Of a stretch of 64,000 nt of DNA, positions 10,540 through 22,600 are shown piece by piece (the first letter of the stretch is position 1; every line of letters starts with the position of its first letter). This DNA comes from Diphasiastrum complanatum (lineage: Eukaryota; Streptophyta; Lycopodiopsida; Lycopodiales; Lycopodiaceae). The notes beneath the pieces were generated by a model that had not been told where the DNA came from, did no database searches, and saw only the letters and a program-made list of their open reading frames with translations. The stretch spans positions 17,472,402 through 17,536,401 of the forward strand of contig CM055094.1 in assembly GCA_029204225.1 (NCBI GenBank). Reading direction: 5' to 3'. Position numbers and translations under genes: made by a program.

Positions 10540-11930
10540 ATATACCTCAATCTTATTGGACTTCATCTGGAGATCCAGAGACCTTGGCCGAAGCAATCAG
10601 CTCTGAGGAAGTCGCAAGAAGAAAAGGAAAGCGAGTACAACTCACTTTTGACGGACATTGGTTGACTTCTCCACTCACAAGAGAGTTATTGATACCAAGT
10701 GGATCTTCAAGAAGAAGATCAACTCTCATGGTTCCATTGCAAAATGGAAAGCGTGGCTAGTGGCTAAAGGATTCACTCAAGTCCAAGGAGAAGATTATCA
10801 AGAAATCTTCACTCCTATGTTAAAATACAGTCAATGAGGACTCTCATTGCATTAGTAGTTGTGGAAGACCTCGAGATGTATCAAATGGATGTGAAGACAG
10901 CCTTTCTCAATGGCTAAGTCAAAAAGAAGATATACACCTTCCAACTGGAAGGATTCAAAGTCAAAGGCCAAGAGCACAAAGTGCGCAAGCTACACAAAGC
11001 AATCTCTGGCTTGAAACAAGCCGCAAGAGCTTGGTTCGAAAGAATCAACGTTTATCTCATTCAATTGGATCTTGCAAACAATTCATCTGACTGTAACGTT
11101 TATTCCAAATACATAGGTGTCAATTCAGTTCACATAGATGATGCATTTATTCTATCTAATGACACTTTCTTACGACACACTACAAAGAGTGATCTGTCAA
11201 AAGAGTTTGACATGATTGATCTAGGCACTATTCATTCATTATTAGGAATACACATCACTAGAGATAGATTGCATAAAAAAGTCTATCAAAGCCAACAGAA
11301 ATATCTAGAGAGCATTCTAGAGAAGTTTCACATGTCTCATTGCAAACCGATTGATACACCAATGGATCCAGCTATGATATTGACTAAACCTTCCAGTGCA
11401 GACACTGAAAGTGAGATACTTGACTTGTCCAAGTATCCTTATCGTTCACTTATAGGATCTTTGAGGTATGCAATGCTATGCACTAGACTAGATTTAGCAT
11501 ACACTATTAGCACATTGACTCAATTCATGTCTAATCCTAGGATCTTACATTCGAAAGCATTAAAGAGAGTGATGAAAAATATTCAAGGAATTTCATATCA
11601 TATTTTATGCTATGATGGAAATGCTATCGACCCAATGGTTCTTCATGGCCACTCTGACCCAGATTGGGGAGGAAATGCTCAACCAGAAATCCACTTATGG
11701 GTTCTGTTTCTTTCTGGTAGGGGGACCAATTTCATGGAACTTAAGAAACCAGAAATCAGTGGCGCTTTCTTCTGAATCAATCGAAACGGAATACATCGCA
11801 GCATGTCAAGATTCCAAAGAAGCTATATAGATCAGATCATTATTTCATGATTTACATCGCACTCAGTTCAATGCTAATATCATTCTGTGTGACAACATGA
11901 GTGTGCAAAAAGTACAAAAAAGACTAAGAG
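10540..11930 (+). pseudogene. Copia-2 reverse transcriptase and RNase H (first part)
   Basis: Connector and early RT are frameshifted between 10540 and 10980. From 10981 a long open stretch (264 codons) covers RT from SGLKQAARAWF onward. The catalytic block reads VHIDDAF where YVDD is expected, so the two aspartates remain but the tyrosine and valine are changed. FDMIDLGTIHSLLGI and PYRSLIGSLRYAM follow, then RNase H (GHSDPDWGG). A frameshift near 11680 moves the reading to PISWNLRNQKSVALSS and ETEYIAACQ. It stops at 11930 where a foreign LTR half begins. Confidence 0.85.
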
Positions 11931-12160
11931 TGGATCCTAATCTGATCCTCAAGAGGGATTGGTTGTCATATTACTTGATCTATCAATCTACTTGAGATTA
12001 AGATCAATCTAGATCAATTCTAGACACAAAATCCTAACAAGAACAATCATTAATTGAAGGTAGGTGTACTTTCTGGTTTTCCACGTGTGAAACCCTGTCT
12101 GAGTATGGACTCCAACCTGAAAATCAAGTACACATTGATAGCACCTCAAAACAATCAAAA
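11931..12160 (-). repeat. 3' part of a Copia-1-type LTR, inverted
   Basis: This is the reverse complement of 2725-2954 with the same length (230 bp) and few mismatches. It starts TGGATCC, the complement of the LTR end GGATCCA, directly at the break in Copia-2 RNase H. Its inner end, at the word TTTTGAT, coincides with the inner end of the plus-oriented LTR half at 13825-14405. Confidence 0.9.
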
Positions 12161-13824
12161 TCTGATGATCGAAGAGAGTTCCAAGATTTTTGGAGGACAT
12201 ATAAGAAAGGAGACCAAGGAGGTTCAAAGAAAGTGACTATTGAAGATAACTCCAAACTCAGCAGCTTAGTGAATGCTTTACGACCACAGCCCTCTTGGAG
12301 AATCGTGATGTTGTTAAACAATGATGAACAACTCCAAGAGTATCTAAGGGCACCAAGTTGGAAGATGGTTGATCTCTAGTATGTGCTGCGATCCGAAGAA
12401 GAGACCCTTGGGAAAGAAAGAAGCCAGCAGAGAAGCAAGTCAACTGGCTAGTAATTCCAGGATTTGGACCCAATACTTCATTTGAGGAGTATCAAGCAAC
12501 ACTATTGAAGTTTGAACATAACTACAAAGGTAGTGCTGATACAATAGTATGATAAAGCGCATCTCATTGCATATCCATTGCCTTTCTCGTGTCATTGGGG
12601 TGCTGGGATAAAGGATTGCCACCAATATGGCTAAATGTCAACTAGCCACTACAAACTGAAGACGAACATCTTATAATGGCAAGACTCTTCTACCGAGCAA
12701 CATTCTCCTCAAGACAATATGTGCAGATGATTGAGAGATAGTATACGAACAAGTTTATACCAAGGATTAAGTGTTATTTGGGACCTATTCCGTTGGGCAT
12801 AAAAATGAGATTCAGCGCATTTGAAACCATTAGAAGAAAGGTAGGCTATGAGAAGTCTCTTGACAGGAAGAAGGCTACAAGAGATATGCAAGAGGCACTC
12901 AGCTATGCAGGGCTATCCTAACAAGACCCTTGTATAATTTGGAGCTATTACAATGAAACATGATGCTAGCGACGAATAAGTTCTTGGTTTTACAAAGGCA
13001 AAAGTTGATCCATGCCTTTCTATGAACCCAAGCGCATCATATTGTGTTTAGATCTATTGTGATCAAGAAATCAAGATTCTAGGTGCTAGGATTTGCTAGA
13101 AGAGAGAAAAGGAGAGGCTAGAGTGGTTCCATTTCTTTGTGATTTCTTCTTGAGTTTCATTTGTTGATTTTCAAGAGAGTGCTAAGTGCGTTGGAAGAGG
13201 TTCAAAGAAGATCAAATCATTGCAACATGGCAACCTCAAGTGGCTTCATGTTGGAAGGCAATGATAGGCTTACCTCAATCAACTATTCTACTTAGAAGGT
13301 GAGGATTGAGTCCTTATTGGAGATGAATGAGTTGATGGAAATTGTTGCAGGTGTGGAGGATAGACCTTTGACACCTCAAGATCAATTGAGGTATGATAAG
13401 AGATCTAAAAAAATATGCTTCCTCTACAATCATGGCTCTAGATATTGTTCTTCGAGCTATGAGATCTAGACTAGCGTAGCACTAGCTGAATATCACCTCA
13501 CAATCCTCCTAAAAAATAGTCGACCAATATTTACGGGTGTAATTCTATCAAGAAGCTTGGGTCTAGTTGCCATACTAATCCTCAAGAATTGTCTAGCATA
13601 CTGATGTGCATCTTCTATAGACGTCTATTGTACTGTGAATAGTGAAAATATCATTGCTATCTAAATTGTAAGTGCCTCTAAATTCTTTCAAAAATTCTTG
13701 ATAGGTCAATGGTGCTATCTTCACGATCTTCAAGGAGAGTTGGTATTGTGAGCTCTTGCGATGTCTATTCTTGAGTCTCAATAACTTTGGATCTCGGATT
13801 TAGAGATAGTGAAATGTAGCTCAT
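12161..13824. other. Segment between the two LTR halves, with a gag N-terminus of a Copia-1-like element
   Basis: At 13227-13412 (plus) an ATG opens MATSSGFMLEGNDRLTSINY, then a TAG, KVRIESLLEMNELMEIV and DQLRYDKR. This is a Copia gag start of the same type as those at 45233 (minus) and 47062 (plus). A leader-like stretch precedes it. I do not recognise 12161-12960, which reads with stops in every frame. 13420-13824 also holds nothing I can name; a 62-codon minus frame at 13593-13781 has no clear relative. Confidence 0.6.
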
Positions 13825-14405
13825 TGTGAAAAATGCAAAAATAAGCTTGGTAGAGGCCAAAAATATTGTATATAGGATGATTACACATGTGTGGAGCCTG
13901 TTCCCACGTGTGAAAATAGTGTACTTGTCATGTACCATAATCATATAGGCTGTACATATGATTTAATTCAAGTTCTAGTGGCTAAAATGGCCAAAAACTA
14001 GTTTTCTAGACATATGACACATGGCATCAATCTATTGATTGCATGAGCCACATCCTTTGGTTAGGTGTCACATCCCATGTGTAGAGGACAGCTCACATGT
14101 GTGGAATAAGTTGAAGTAGACGAATTTTGACTTCTAGAAGATTTTCAAGTAGATTTCCATATAGAAAGAAAATGGACCAAAAGTGCTCAAAATAGAAGGT
14201 TTTGTCCAAGTGTCAGTTTTGCATGATGAATCATCATATGACAAAGCACCTTCACACATGTGGGATCAAAGGTATGATCAGTACCACGAGCTCCCACTTA
14301 TTGTATATATAGAGCCACATTTGGCCATAATTATTGTGAGACACCAATCTTGGTTTTGGAAGCAATTTTGAGTGATTCTCTCCATTTGTCTACATTTGTT
14401 TTGAT
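13825..14405 (+). repeat. 5' part of a Copia-1-type LTR
   Basis: It matches 2151-2731 over exactly 581 bp, with point differences only. It begins TGTGAAAAATG and ends TTTTGAT, followed at once by the resumed Copia-2 RNase H. Together with 11931-12160 it makes up a full LTR length with a 7-bp overlap. Confidence 0.92.
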
Positions 14406-14409
14406 GGGG

Positions 14410-15000
14410 AAGTCAAAGCACATCAAAATCCAATATCATTTTATTCGGGAAAAGTTTTTCTTAGGATAAGTGATTATACAATACTGCTCCACATCCGAAA
14501 TGGTAGCAGACATCTTCACTAAAGCTTTTCCCAAGATCAAGTATCAGAAATTCTCTAACATGCTAAACCTGACGAAGATACTCAAGGCACCAACTGTGAC
14601 CTTAAGGGGTAATGTTGGGAATTAAGCTCACAGTTTACTCCTTGAAATTATAATTTAATTTTGCTATCCTACATATTTTGTCGTGTTCTTGACACAAACT
14701 ACAACACCTACAAAATCACTCATTCTGCGCAACAGTTCAAAACCAGATCAAAGGGTAACCAATCCTGATTTCTATTCTACATTCGAATGTCAAGTATTTG
14801 AAGAACATTGGAGACCTAGCCATCTTCAACGACTTCAACAAATCATAAAACAATCTGCAACGATGAACTTTTTTCTCCACAGTCTGCAGCAACGTCAAAT
14901 CTGATCGTCAGACGTAAATCCATCGGATTTGATCGTCGACGCAATATAATTGAATGTAAGCTTATAAAGTACCGTCGACGCACCGCTAAGGCTCCGCAAG
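14410..15000 (+). pseudogene. Copia-2 RNase H C-terminus and start of its 3' LTR
   Basis: KSKHIKIQYHFIREK at 14410-14455 and, in the next frame, SEMVADIFTKAFPKIKYQK and MLNLTKIL at 14496-14575 are the last blocks of Copia RNase H. CTTAAGGGG (14602-14610) is the polypurine tract and TGTTGGGAATT starts the LTR. The LTR end seen at 8021-8104 does not recur before 15340, so the 3' LTR is truncated. The break point near 15000 is approximate. Confidence 0.75.
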
Positions 15001-15044
15001 GAACCGCCAAGGCATCGCAAGGCAGCCAAGGCACCGCCTAGCTA

Positions 15045-15140
15045 CACCGCCGAGTCAACTCTACGGTCATTATGCGAAGACCAGCCCACGGCACCGTCGA
15101 GTCACCGCCGAGTCAACTCTACGGTCATCATGCGAAAACC
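15045..15140. repeat. Short tandem repeat, GC-richer, period 58 bp
   Basis: CACCGCCGAGTCAACTCTAC followed by GGTCATNATGCGAA occurs at 15045 and again at 15103 with one or two changes. Shorter pieces (CACCGCC, AAGGCACCG) extend from 14980 to 15160. Local GC content is clearly above the surroundings. No coding function is evident. Confidence 0.75.
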
Positions 15141-15337
15141 AACCGCCGAGGCACCGCCGGAATATCGCAAGTTCACAACGAATGCAGTTTACATGCAGTT
15201 ATCAATCACGAAGAAAATGGACCGCCCAATTACTTCATTTGTGCTCTGTATGGGGCTGCGGTAACTCATGACAGATTTCACGCTCCACCTGCAACTGAGA
15301 CAAACCATTGAGGCACCACAACAACAATGGCTACGGT

Positions 15338-15660
15338 CTTGGCTCGTACTAAAGAAAGTCAATTGAATGAAGCCCGTATTTTGTCATGAAAAAAATGTGG
15401 GAAAATAGGTTGTAATACTTTTGTAGGAGCTTTGGAATTTGTAATAATTTCTCGTGTTATTATTGTATTATTGTTGAGCATTTATATTCAAATTCACACA
15501 TCCTTAAATAGCGAATCATATGAGTGCTTGACAAAATCGATGTACAAGAACAAGGTATTGTATTTTATAAGTAAAATGGCTAGTTATCAAGCATGTCATG
15601 TCCTTCCATCCGTTATTTTTTTTTTTCACTTATGGCTCATCTCAAGATGTATCATACCTT
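15338..15660 (+). repeat. Direct repeat unit, left copy (323 bp)
   Basis: CTTGGCTCGTACTAAAG to CATACCTT recurs at 16503-16824 with about a dozen differences. The two copies flank the hAT 3' fragment exactly. The unit has no long coding frame shared with a known family; the open frames in both copies are AT-rich chance frames. Confidence 0.9.
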
Positions 15661-16172
15661 GTTTGTAGAGAGGACTGGAGTTTCACAGGCAGTTGAGGCC
15701 CAGGTCGGCTCTGAGTTTATAGGGCCTTCCCAGGCTACGAGATTACAGTTGAGAGGGCGACCTAGAGGGAGTAGCAGAGGAGGAGCAGTTGGAGCCAACC
15801 AGGAGGGGGCAGGAGGAAGAGAGAGAGGGAGAGGGAGAGGTAGGGGACAGGGAAGAGGTAGACGTAGAGGTAGAGGCAGAGGCTCACCACGACACATGAC
15901 ACCCTCAGCGTCATCTACAGATTCCTTGTTTGGCAGTTCCACGAAGACTGATGACTCGGACTTTGAGTTAGAGGACGATTATTAGTTGTTAGTTGTTATG
16001 AGACATTATTTATCAGACGTCACTCTATTTTTTTTGGGCCTGGAGCACGACATTATATATTTTTGCGTTTTTACATTGTGTCCTATCGGTTTGTGTTTCG
16101 ATATGATTTTTTTTCAACATGGTCTATTTCAGTAAGTAATTTGGTATGATTTTTTCCCAGCATGGTCTACTT

Positions 16173-16218
<46 letters not shown>

Positions 16219-16502
16219 CAATATGCTTTCAATGCTTTGCTTTGCACATGATTTCATTTCACACAATACTAGTAACTGTAGAAAATGATATAATAGTGAA
16301 AAATAAGTTAATGGACGACAATGGTCCTGAAATTGATGGCAAACTTGATAAATGAACTGTCCTTGAAAAAACCTTCCATTCGATACCCATATTGGCATTA
16401 AAAAAATTTCAAAAAAAAAAAAACATGTTCCGAGAAACCCTAATGGGAATTCCCGGAACACGATCCGGAATGCGATCCGTGTTCCGGATCGTGGCCTGCA
16501 AC
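15661..16502 (+). pseudogene. hAT transposon 3' fragment: RG-rich C-terminus and 3' end
   Basis: At 15664-15985 the frame reads a linker, an arginine/glycine-rich tract (about 15755-15890, GRGRGRGQGRGRRRGRGRG) and an acidic tail [20 protein letters not shown], then a stop. The same tail and 3' untranslated sequence occur at the end of the hAT copy in the large intron (32610-32702 and 35019-35400), including the GA microsatellite and a terminal GGCCTGCAAC-like end. That copy carries the transposase domain, so this is the 3' portion of the same family. The RG tract is missing from the other copy. Confidence 0.8.
16176..16216. repeat. (GA)n microsatellite
   Basis: About 20 GA units in the 3' untranslated part of the hAT fragment. 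A GA array stands at the equivalent position of the second copy (35188-35231), so it belongs to the transposon family. Confidence 0.97.
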
Positions 16503-16824
16503 CTTGGCTCGTACTAAAGAAAGTCAATTGAATGAAGCCCGTATTTTGTCATGAAAAAAATGTGGGAAAATAGGTTGTAATACTTTTGTAGGAGCTTTGG
16601 AATTTGTAATAATTTCTCATGTCATTATTGTATTATTGTTGAGCATTTATATTCAAATTCACACATCCCTAAATAGCGAATCATATGAGTGCTTGACAAA
16701 ATCGATGTACAAGAACAAGGTATTGTATTTTATAAGTAAAATGGCTAGATATCAAGCATGTCATGTCCTTCCATCCGTTATTTTTTTTTTCACTTATGGC
16801 TCATCTCAAGATGTATCATACCTT
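16503..16824 (+). repeat. Direct repeat unit, right copy (322 bp)
   Basis: Second copy of the 15338-15660 unit, same orientation, beginning where the hAT end GGCCTGCAAC stops. After it the sequence diverges (CTATTGCTAAAA). Confidence 0.9.
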
Positions 16825-17038
16825 CTATTGCTAAAAAAAAACCTTTCAAAGTAAAAAAGAATCCAAAGTTAGAAATTGTGTACAACTCTCAAAAATGGAA
16901 AATTAGATCATTTTACAATTTTGAAGCAGTGAACTTGTCTTATTATATGAAGTCAATGAGATTAAATATCGATGACCAAATATGAAAAATTCATGTCTGC
17001 CACCATTTTTTGTAAGGCACTGCTGCCATTTTTTCTTG

Positions 17039-17150
17039 GGCACCCCTAGGTGCCGGCACCACTCTCCCTACACCCTGCGCCACTTTTTCCCGGGCACCGG
17101 CGCCGCTCTCCCAGGCACTGGCACCATTTTTTCCCAGGCACCCGCATCCC
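17039..17150. repeat. Imperfect GC-rich tandem repeat
   Basis: Units of roughly 35 bp with GGCACCGG, CACTCTCCC and CTTTTTCCCGGGCACC recur three times. The block is far GC-richer than its surroundings. Confidence 0.6.
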
Positions 17151-17279
17151 AAACACCTGCACACATGTGAGAACAGTGTCCAATTTCCAATTATACAGGT
17201 TATTGGACAAGGCGTGGGATTGATTATGGGATATTGTGTCTGGCTGCCCAGCAACGTGGTGCTCCGGGCAGCCACTAAA

Positions 17280-18340
17280 AACAAAATGTGTGGCTAACAG
17301 CAGGCCAGGGCCAAACCCGTTTGTGCTTCTTAGATGCAAGGTCCGCCGCTCCCCCCAAAAAAAGAATGCTTTTTTGTTTTCTAAATAGCAAAAACAACTT
17401 CACCTCCAAGCACCTTATGCCCAAATGGGGGGAGGAGTGATGAACCATGTGCTTGGAGAATGACAACTTGTAACTCTTTGATAACATATGCTTACTAAGT
17501 TCACAATTTACATCTATGAAAGTTACGTGGCCTTTCAACATTACAAGATGTGCCATCAAGAGGAAACTGCAAAACATATATTGCTTTGATGTTGAAAGAA
17601 TTCGACACTAATGTAGACTTTGGTTTCACAATATATTATGTTGCTTCCTGAATCACATGAGTCAATCACTTTCAGTGATCTAGTGACCGACTTCATTTTG
17701 GCATGTATGAGACTGTCGTTGCTTTGGATAAATATGCTTAACATGTCCCTCAGTAAGTGTTGTATTAGAGGAAGACCCACTCTCCTCTTCTCTTCAGGTC
17801 CGGGGTTTTAAACCAGAATCAGTAGAATAAAAGAACATCTAAGAGAAGACTATGGCCAACATGAGCACTACATAGTTTGTGAAGGGAGCAGCATGTTGTA
17901 TCCATGTCAAGAGTGCCAAAACCCAAGCAGTGACACTACACAAGCTTGAGTACTTAACTATTGTACCAAGGAAACTCTCAAACTATATCCATACTGATTG
18001 CATTGAAATTTATACTATTACCTTTGGGTTTGTATGCTAACTAATCAAAAAGACTAGATTGGAATCTCCAAGTGATAATAGTGTCATTAATATTCAGAGC
18101 TCTCTATTAGCTTGATAACTCTACTAGCTCTCTAGTATTTTTAAAATTTTAAAGCTCTCTATAATACTCAGTGGTGCTACAGTATCCATGCCAACACTCA
18201 TGCAAAGCTCTTACATCCGTAAAAACAACAAACTCGTGAAAACAATCAACCCAAAGGTTTGTACAAGATTGGTGAAAATGGTTTTTGTAAATCCAGCACA
18301 TTCCACACATTTCTTGTAACAATAGCAAATTGAAGTGCTA
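17280..18340 (-). pseudogene. Faint Copia protease/pre-integrase remains
   Basis: On the minus strand around 17700-17480 the readings KVIDSCDSGSN, then VYISVEFFQHQSN, GTSCNV and GHVTFIDVN in neighbouring frames match the layout of a Copia protease block (DSGAS, then NGTSxxV, then GxVxL). A cysteine-containing stretch near 18320-18200 could be the pre-integrase zinc region. Frames change often and the catalytic motif is altered, so this is an old relic at best. It lies just downstream of the D-cysteine desulfhydrase gene. Confidence 0.4.
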
Positions 18341-19181
18341 TCGACAGATTTATTTTTGTAGCTTAGAAGAACATGCAACATTTAATTGCTAAGCAATCAT
18401 TCTTTGATAAGCACTACCTAAGCAACACGTGTAAAAGAACATGACTCTTCATGAAAGCAAAGTATATATGGCTGACTCAAGCTAGCAACCAATGTTTGAA
18501 GGGGCTTAGATATCCACAATTGAAGGGCTAAATGTAAATAATGTCCAAGGACACATGGAAGCTTTCCCCACTAGAAACACTCATGAATCTTTCATTCAGA
18601 AGTTGAATAGTCGTTTCCAGACGTTTCCAGATAGACATAAGTGTATGAGGACAGTTAGGCACTGAAACTGTATGCAAAAGAGCTAATTCCAGCAAAGCAT
18701 GCTCAATGAAAAGACTAAAGACATGAAGAAGAATTGATCATGGGGAAACGGCAGAAGCAGATCTGTGAGCTAGTGCAAGCATCACGAGATTGTCAAACAT
18801 CAACGTGAAGCAGCATTTTGCCCATTGCTATCAACTACTCCAAAACATCTGTAGAATGCACAACTTCAGAAAAGCGCAGACATCAAATATTGATTACATT
18901 GAAATGAGTCACAGATGTACAACAATGCAACAAATTAACACACATATCTATTACCATTTATCTTGTCAATGAACCAACACATGTGCACATTCAAGTGCAG
19001 CTGTGCACCACCAATTCAAATGTCTCATCACCCTCTCAAGCATCAATCACACTCTCAAGCAACGCTTTGCCATCACTGTGACCTTAGCACTAGAGATAAA
19101 TTGCAAAAAGAGCCTCAAAGAGTGATTTAATCATGCTACTGGACTCAATGAGTACTAGTCAAATGAGTTTACAATCGGTTT

Positions 19182-19643
19182 CTAAAACATTTTCCCACAT
19201 CCATCTCCATTCTTTAAAAATGATTCAGGAATTCTAAGGCGCTCCCAATTGCTAATCAGAGGGCCCAATTGGTTGACTTTATCATACATTCCAAGCAAAC
19301 CACCAGTATGTATAAAAAGTACTTTTCTCCCTTCCCAAACAGCTGGGTTTTCAGTCATGTCTTTCAACATGCCATTTAAAGCTTTACCACTGCAAACATA
19401 GATCAGATTTAATATTGCTACTTCATGCACATGAGGATGAATGATTCATAAAGTTCAATATACCTCCAATTCACTGAGAATGGAAGGTTAAGATTGCTGT
19501 CCAGATATGCACTAAAAAGCCAATGATTCTCAGTTAAGTGCTGACCTATAAACTGGATCAAGAATAACACCCGTGAGCTCAGAAACTTCTTGCACCAGCT
19601 TCAGCTCCTCAGTGGTACTCAGAGCATAGCCCAATCCCTTTGC
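19182..19643 (-). CDS. DCD: DCD exons 9-10: C-terminal part
   Basis: Exon 9 (19643-19546) reads [14 protein letters not shown] to DPVY; exon 10 (19389-19182) reads [11 protein letters not shown] to GKMF and a TAG stop. The split serine codon of VYSGK restores across the intron. These two exons are 6.9 kb from exon 8, on the other side of a transposon-filled intron. Confidence 0.93.
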
Positions 19644-22600
19644 CTGCATGATGGACAACAGCTCCTTTTCAATCTTTCTTCAAAATCAGCATTCGATCAA
19701 ACCAATTTAGCATGACATACAATGACACATCAGATTATAGCATAAACTTCACTTAACTGAAAACAACGATCACTGGTTCCATGAAAGATCCATGTTCTGA
19801 AACTGAGGCATGTATAGAAACTATGTAAAAACATTATCTTTTAGCATCAAAGCTTAATTGATATTCTAGTGTAATTAAAGCCTCAGAAACCTGTTTAGAC
19901 CCCAAAAGCACTAGTTAAATACATTCAGGTTCTATGTATTTGACAACTTTGACTTCACTTGAGACGGTTTGTCACCTTGTCCACTACCCCCGTGGTAGGA
20001 CCTTCAAACCCACTCGGAACGTACTGGGTCGGAACAAGGTATTAAGTGAAAAAAAACGTTTTCTTTCCCTTTGTTAAATATTTACAATTTTTTTCAAATA
20101 TCTTTTTTGGCCACGTTCCGGAACAAGCAACTATGGGTAGGACACACCCAGCATGGAAATTTCACACTCTGGCCATTCATGCCCTAACCATAACTCACAG
20201 CAACTGCTACAACCACGAGATCACATGAAAATTAACATTTGACCCCCTTAAACAGTTAGATTTCAATATCCATATGCAGGAGACCTTGGCATAGTACTAC
20301 CAAAGCGAGGCTGTGGAACAACAATATGATGGCTTTCGAAGGCACTCTCAAAAAGAATAGTGAAAACCTTATGTACTTGAACTCCTGCTGTGGTTCTTTG
20401 TGCCAACACACCGAATCGTCTCCAAAACATCTTGAAGCTCTCGATAAATCTAGGACTACAGCAATGGTTTTTTGCTCTAAGAAAGGCATCAAACCTCAAT
20501 TCTTGATCACAGGGGATAAAGTAGAAATTACATAAAGTAGAAATGAAGTTTCAGCCCAACCTTTCTTGACACCATAGTAGCAACGAAACTCTTTCGGTTC
20601 TGGGAACAAAATCACTTCAACTCATTACACTTGAAAATCCTTCTTAACTTACTTTGATTTTTTGGAAAACAAAACGTTGCCATCTATTTGCAACTTATTT
20701 GTCATCTATTTGCAATGATATCGAAAGGTTATGCACGGTCCTATGCTCCCTAATGCAGCCTTTTTCTTATAAGGGACAATTTCTCCTACAATATAGTAAA
20801 GATTTCAATTTGAAAGCCTCAAAATCAAAAAAAAATTCCAAACCTTTGGTCGATTTTCCCAAATGTTTAAAATATGCTTCCGACATTTTAAATTTGGAAG
20901 TTTGAAACATTTGGTTGCACACATGTAGAAGAGATAATAATAGGGATTAATGCTATGGAAGCAGCATGTCAAAGAAAAGATTATTTGTGTTGCCAATAGA
21001 AGAGACAACTATTTGAAATGTGAGTCACACCGGTAATACTTTATGGTTGCAAAGTTTGCGGCAAAAGTATCCCCTGCTCACAACGAGTGGAAATTGACAG
21101 AGCTTACAAAAGATTCTTGATCAACATGGGAGTAGAGCAAAGCATTTCCTCCAACAATCTTGGCTAAAAACAAGGCTCTCCCATTGGAGGCATCCACTAT
21201 GATTAGTGTTCTCAAATATACTCGAAAAATGTACAACACAATAAACTCCCTAGACTAGCGGTGGAGATTCGTAACCTTCCACAACTTACCCAAGGGTGGT
21301 GGATGGATATTGATTAATGGTGTTCTCATTGAATACCAAAAGTTGATGACTTTTGGGGAAAAAAAGTTCATGATGAAATGTGGTGTAGTCCCTTGAAATT
21401 GTACAAAAAATAGATACAAAGAGACAATGCTCAATTGAATCTATACAATGCAAAAAGAATTAGATCACACACAAATAGCAGAGACATTCACATGTGCACA
21501 GCAATTTATCATGGGAAACCCTTTGGAAGAAAACCTAGCTATCTAAAACTTGTAGTATCTTAGTTGAACAAACCAATAAACTACTTACAACATCTATTAT
21601 CACAGACCAATATGCCAGAAATCCTAAGATCCACACTATACTCTCTTCCCTGCGGAGATGCGACTATAGACAACCAAAATACTAAAGCGGGTACTCTGAA
21701 AAACCCCAGAAAAGGACCTAAAAAATTCGGCTCAAGGGCTCCACCCTAAAATCCCTTGGCTTAACCCCAACTAACCCCTCGGCTCAAGGGCTACCTCTTG
21801 CTCATCTAACTACCGCACCACTGAATAGGTTCAACTAACAGGGTCTCCACCATCGTCTACATCAACAATAGCATGTAAATTTTTGGTTCTATCCTCCATA
21901 GTTCTTCCTTGGTAGCAAACTGCATAATTTCATATCCCTTGCATGCATTTGAAGATCCAATTCATTCCGATACACTTTCCCCAAACCCTAGCTAATGCTG
22001 TGGGCCAGCCATACTACCACGTGGCTGTCCAATGCCAAGGCTTTTCATTTGCTTTTGTAACTCCTATGTAACACATGGCCCTTGGCTGTTGGCTTTTGGA
22101 TATTCCACATTGGGAACCATTGACCTTTGAAGTTATCTATCTCTACTAGTATAAATAGGCGCCCTCTTTTTGCTGAAGAGGTGAGGAAGAGCCTGAAGAG
22201 GCTGGAGAGACTAGAGAGAGTGGCAATGCTTATGTACATACATTCTTTGTATAGAGATTTGTCTCCATTGGTTACTTAATTCATTGAATCCCGACATGGT
22301 ATTAGAGCAGGTTCATAGGCTGCACGATTAACGCTCATAGCCTCTACATCCTGAAGACTATTATGCATATTGGAAGGTAGGCAGATGGGTGATTTTGTTC
22401 CAGCCAATGGAGTCTCTCTAAAGGGTTTATAATGTCTCTGTGAGAAGGTTTGATGCAGATCTATTGGCACATTTTCCAAGCAGCAAGGAGGCACATATTT
22501 CTAGGCAGATTGGGCGCAAATCTCCTTCACTATAGGCGCATTTTTCACCTATTTTGGAAGTTTTTCTGACAGTGTTAGTCGCTGGTTTTTTGCGGCAGGT

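Larger units (their letters stand above)
8021..14640 (+). mobile_element. Copia-2: decayed Copia element, split by a rearranged insertion
   Basis: From 8021 there is the end of a 5' LTR (CTCACA), a primer-site variant at 8105-8118, gag from 8156, zinc knuckle, protease, integrase, RT and RNase H to 11930. After the foreign block 11931-14405, the RNase H C-terminus resumes (KSKHIKIQYHFIRE) and ends at the purine tract CTTAAGGGG before a new LTR beginning TGTTGGGAATT at about 14614. Many stops and frameshifts show it is old. The order gag-protease-integrase-RT-RNase H identifies Copia. Confidence 0.88.

Noticed and set aside
15432-15668. Small gene shared by both copies of the 323-bp repeat
   Set aside because: The two frames are alike only because the DNA is duplicated. 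They are AT-rich, lack any domain and run past the repeat border differently.
15755-15890. RNA-binding RGG protein
   Set aside because: The RG tract is part of the hAT transposase C-terminal tail, shown by the shared [17 protein letters not shown] end in the second copy.
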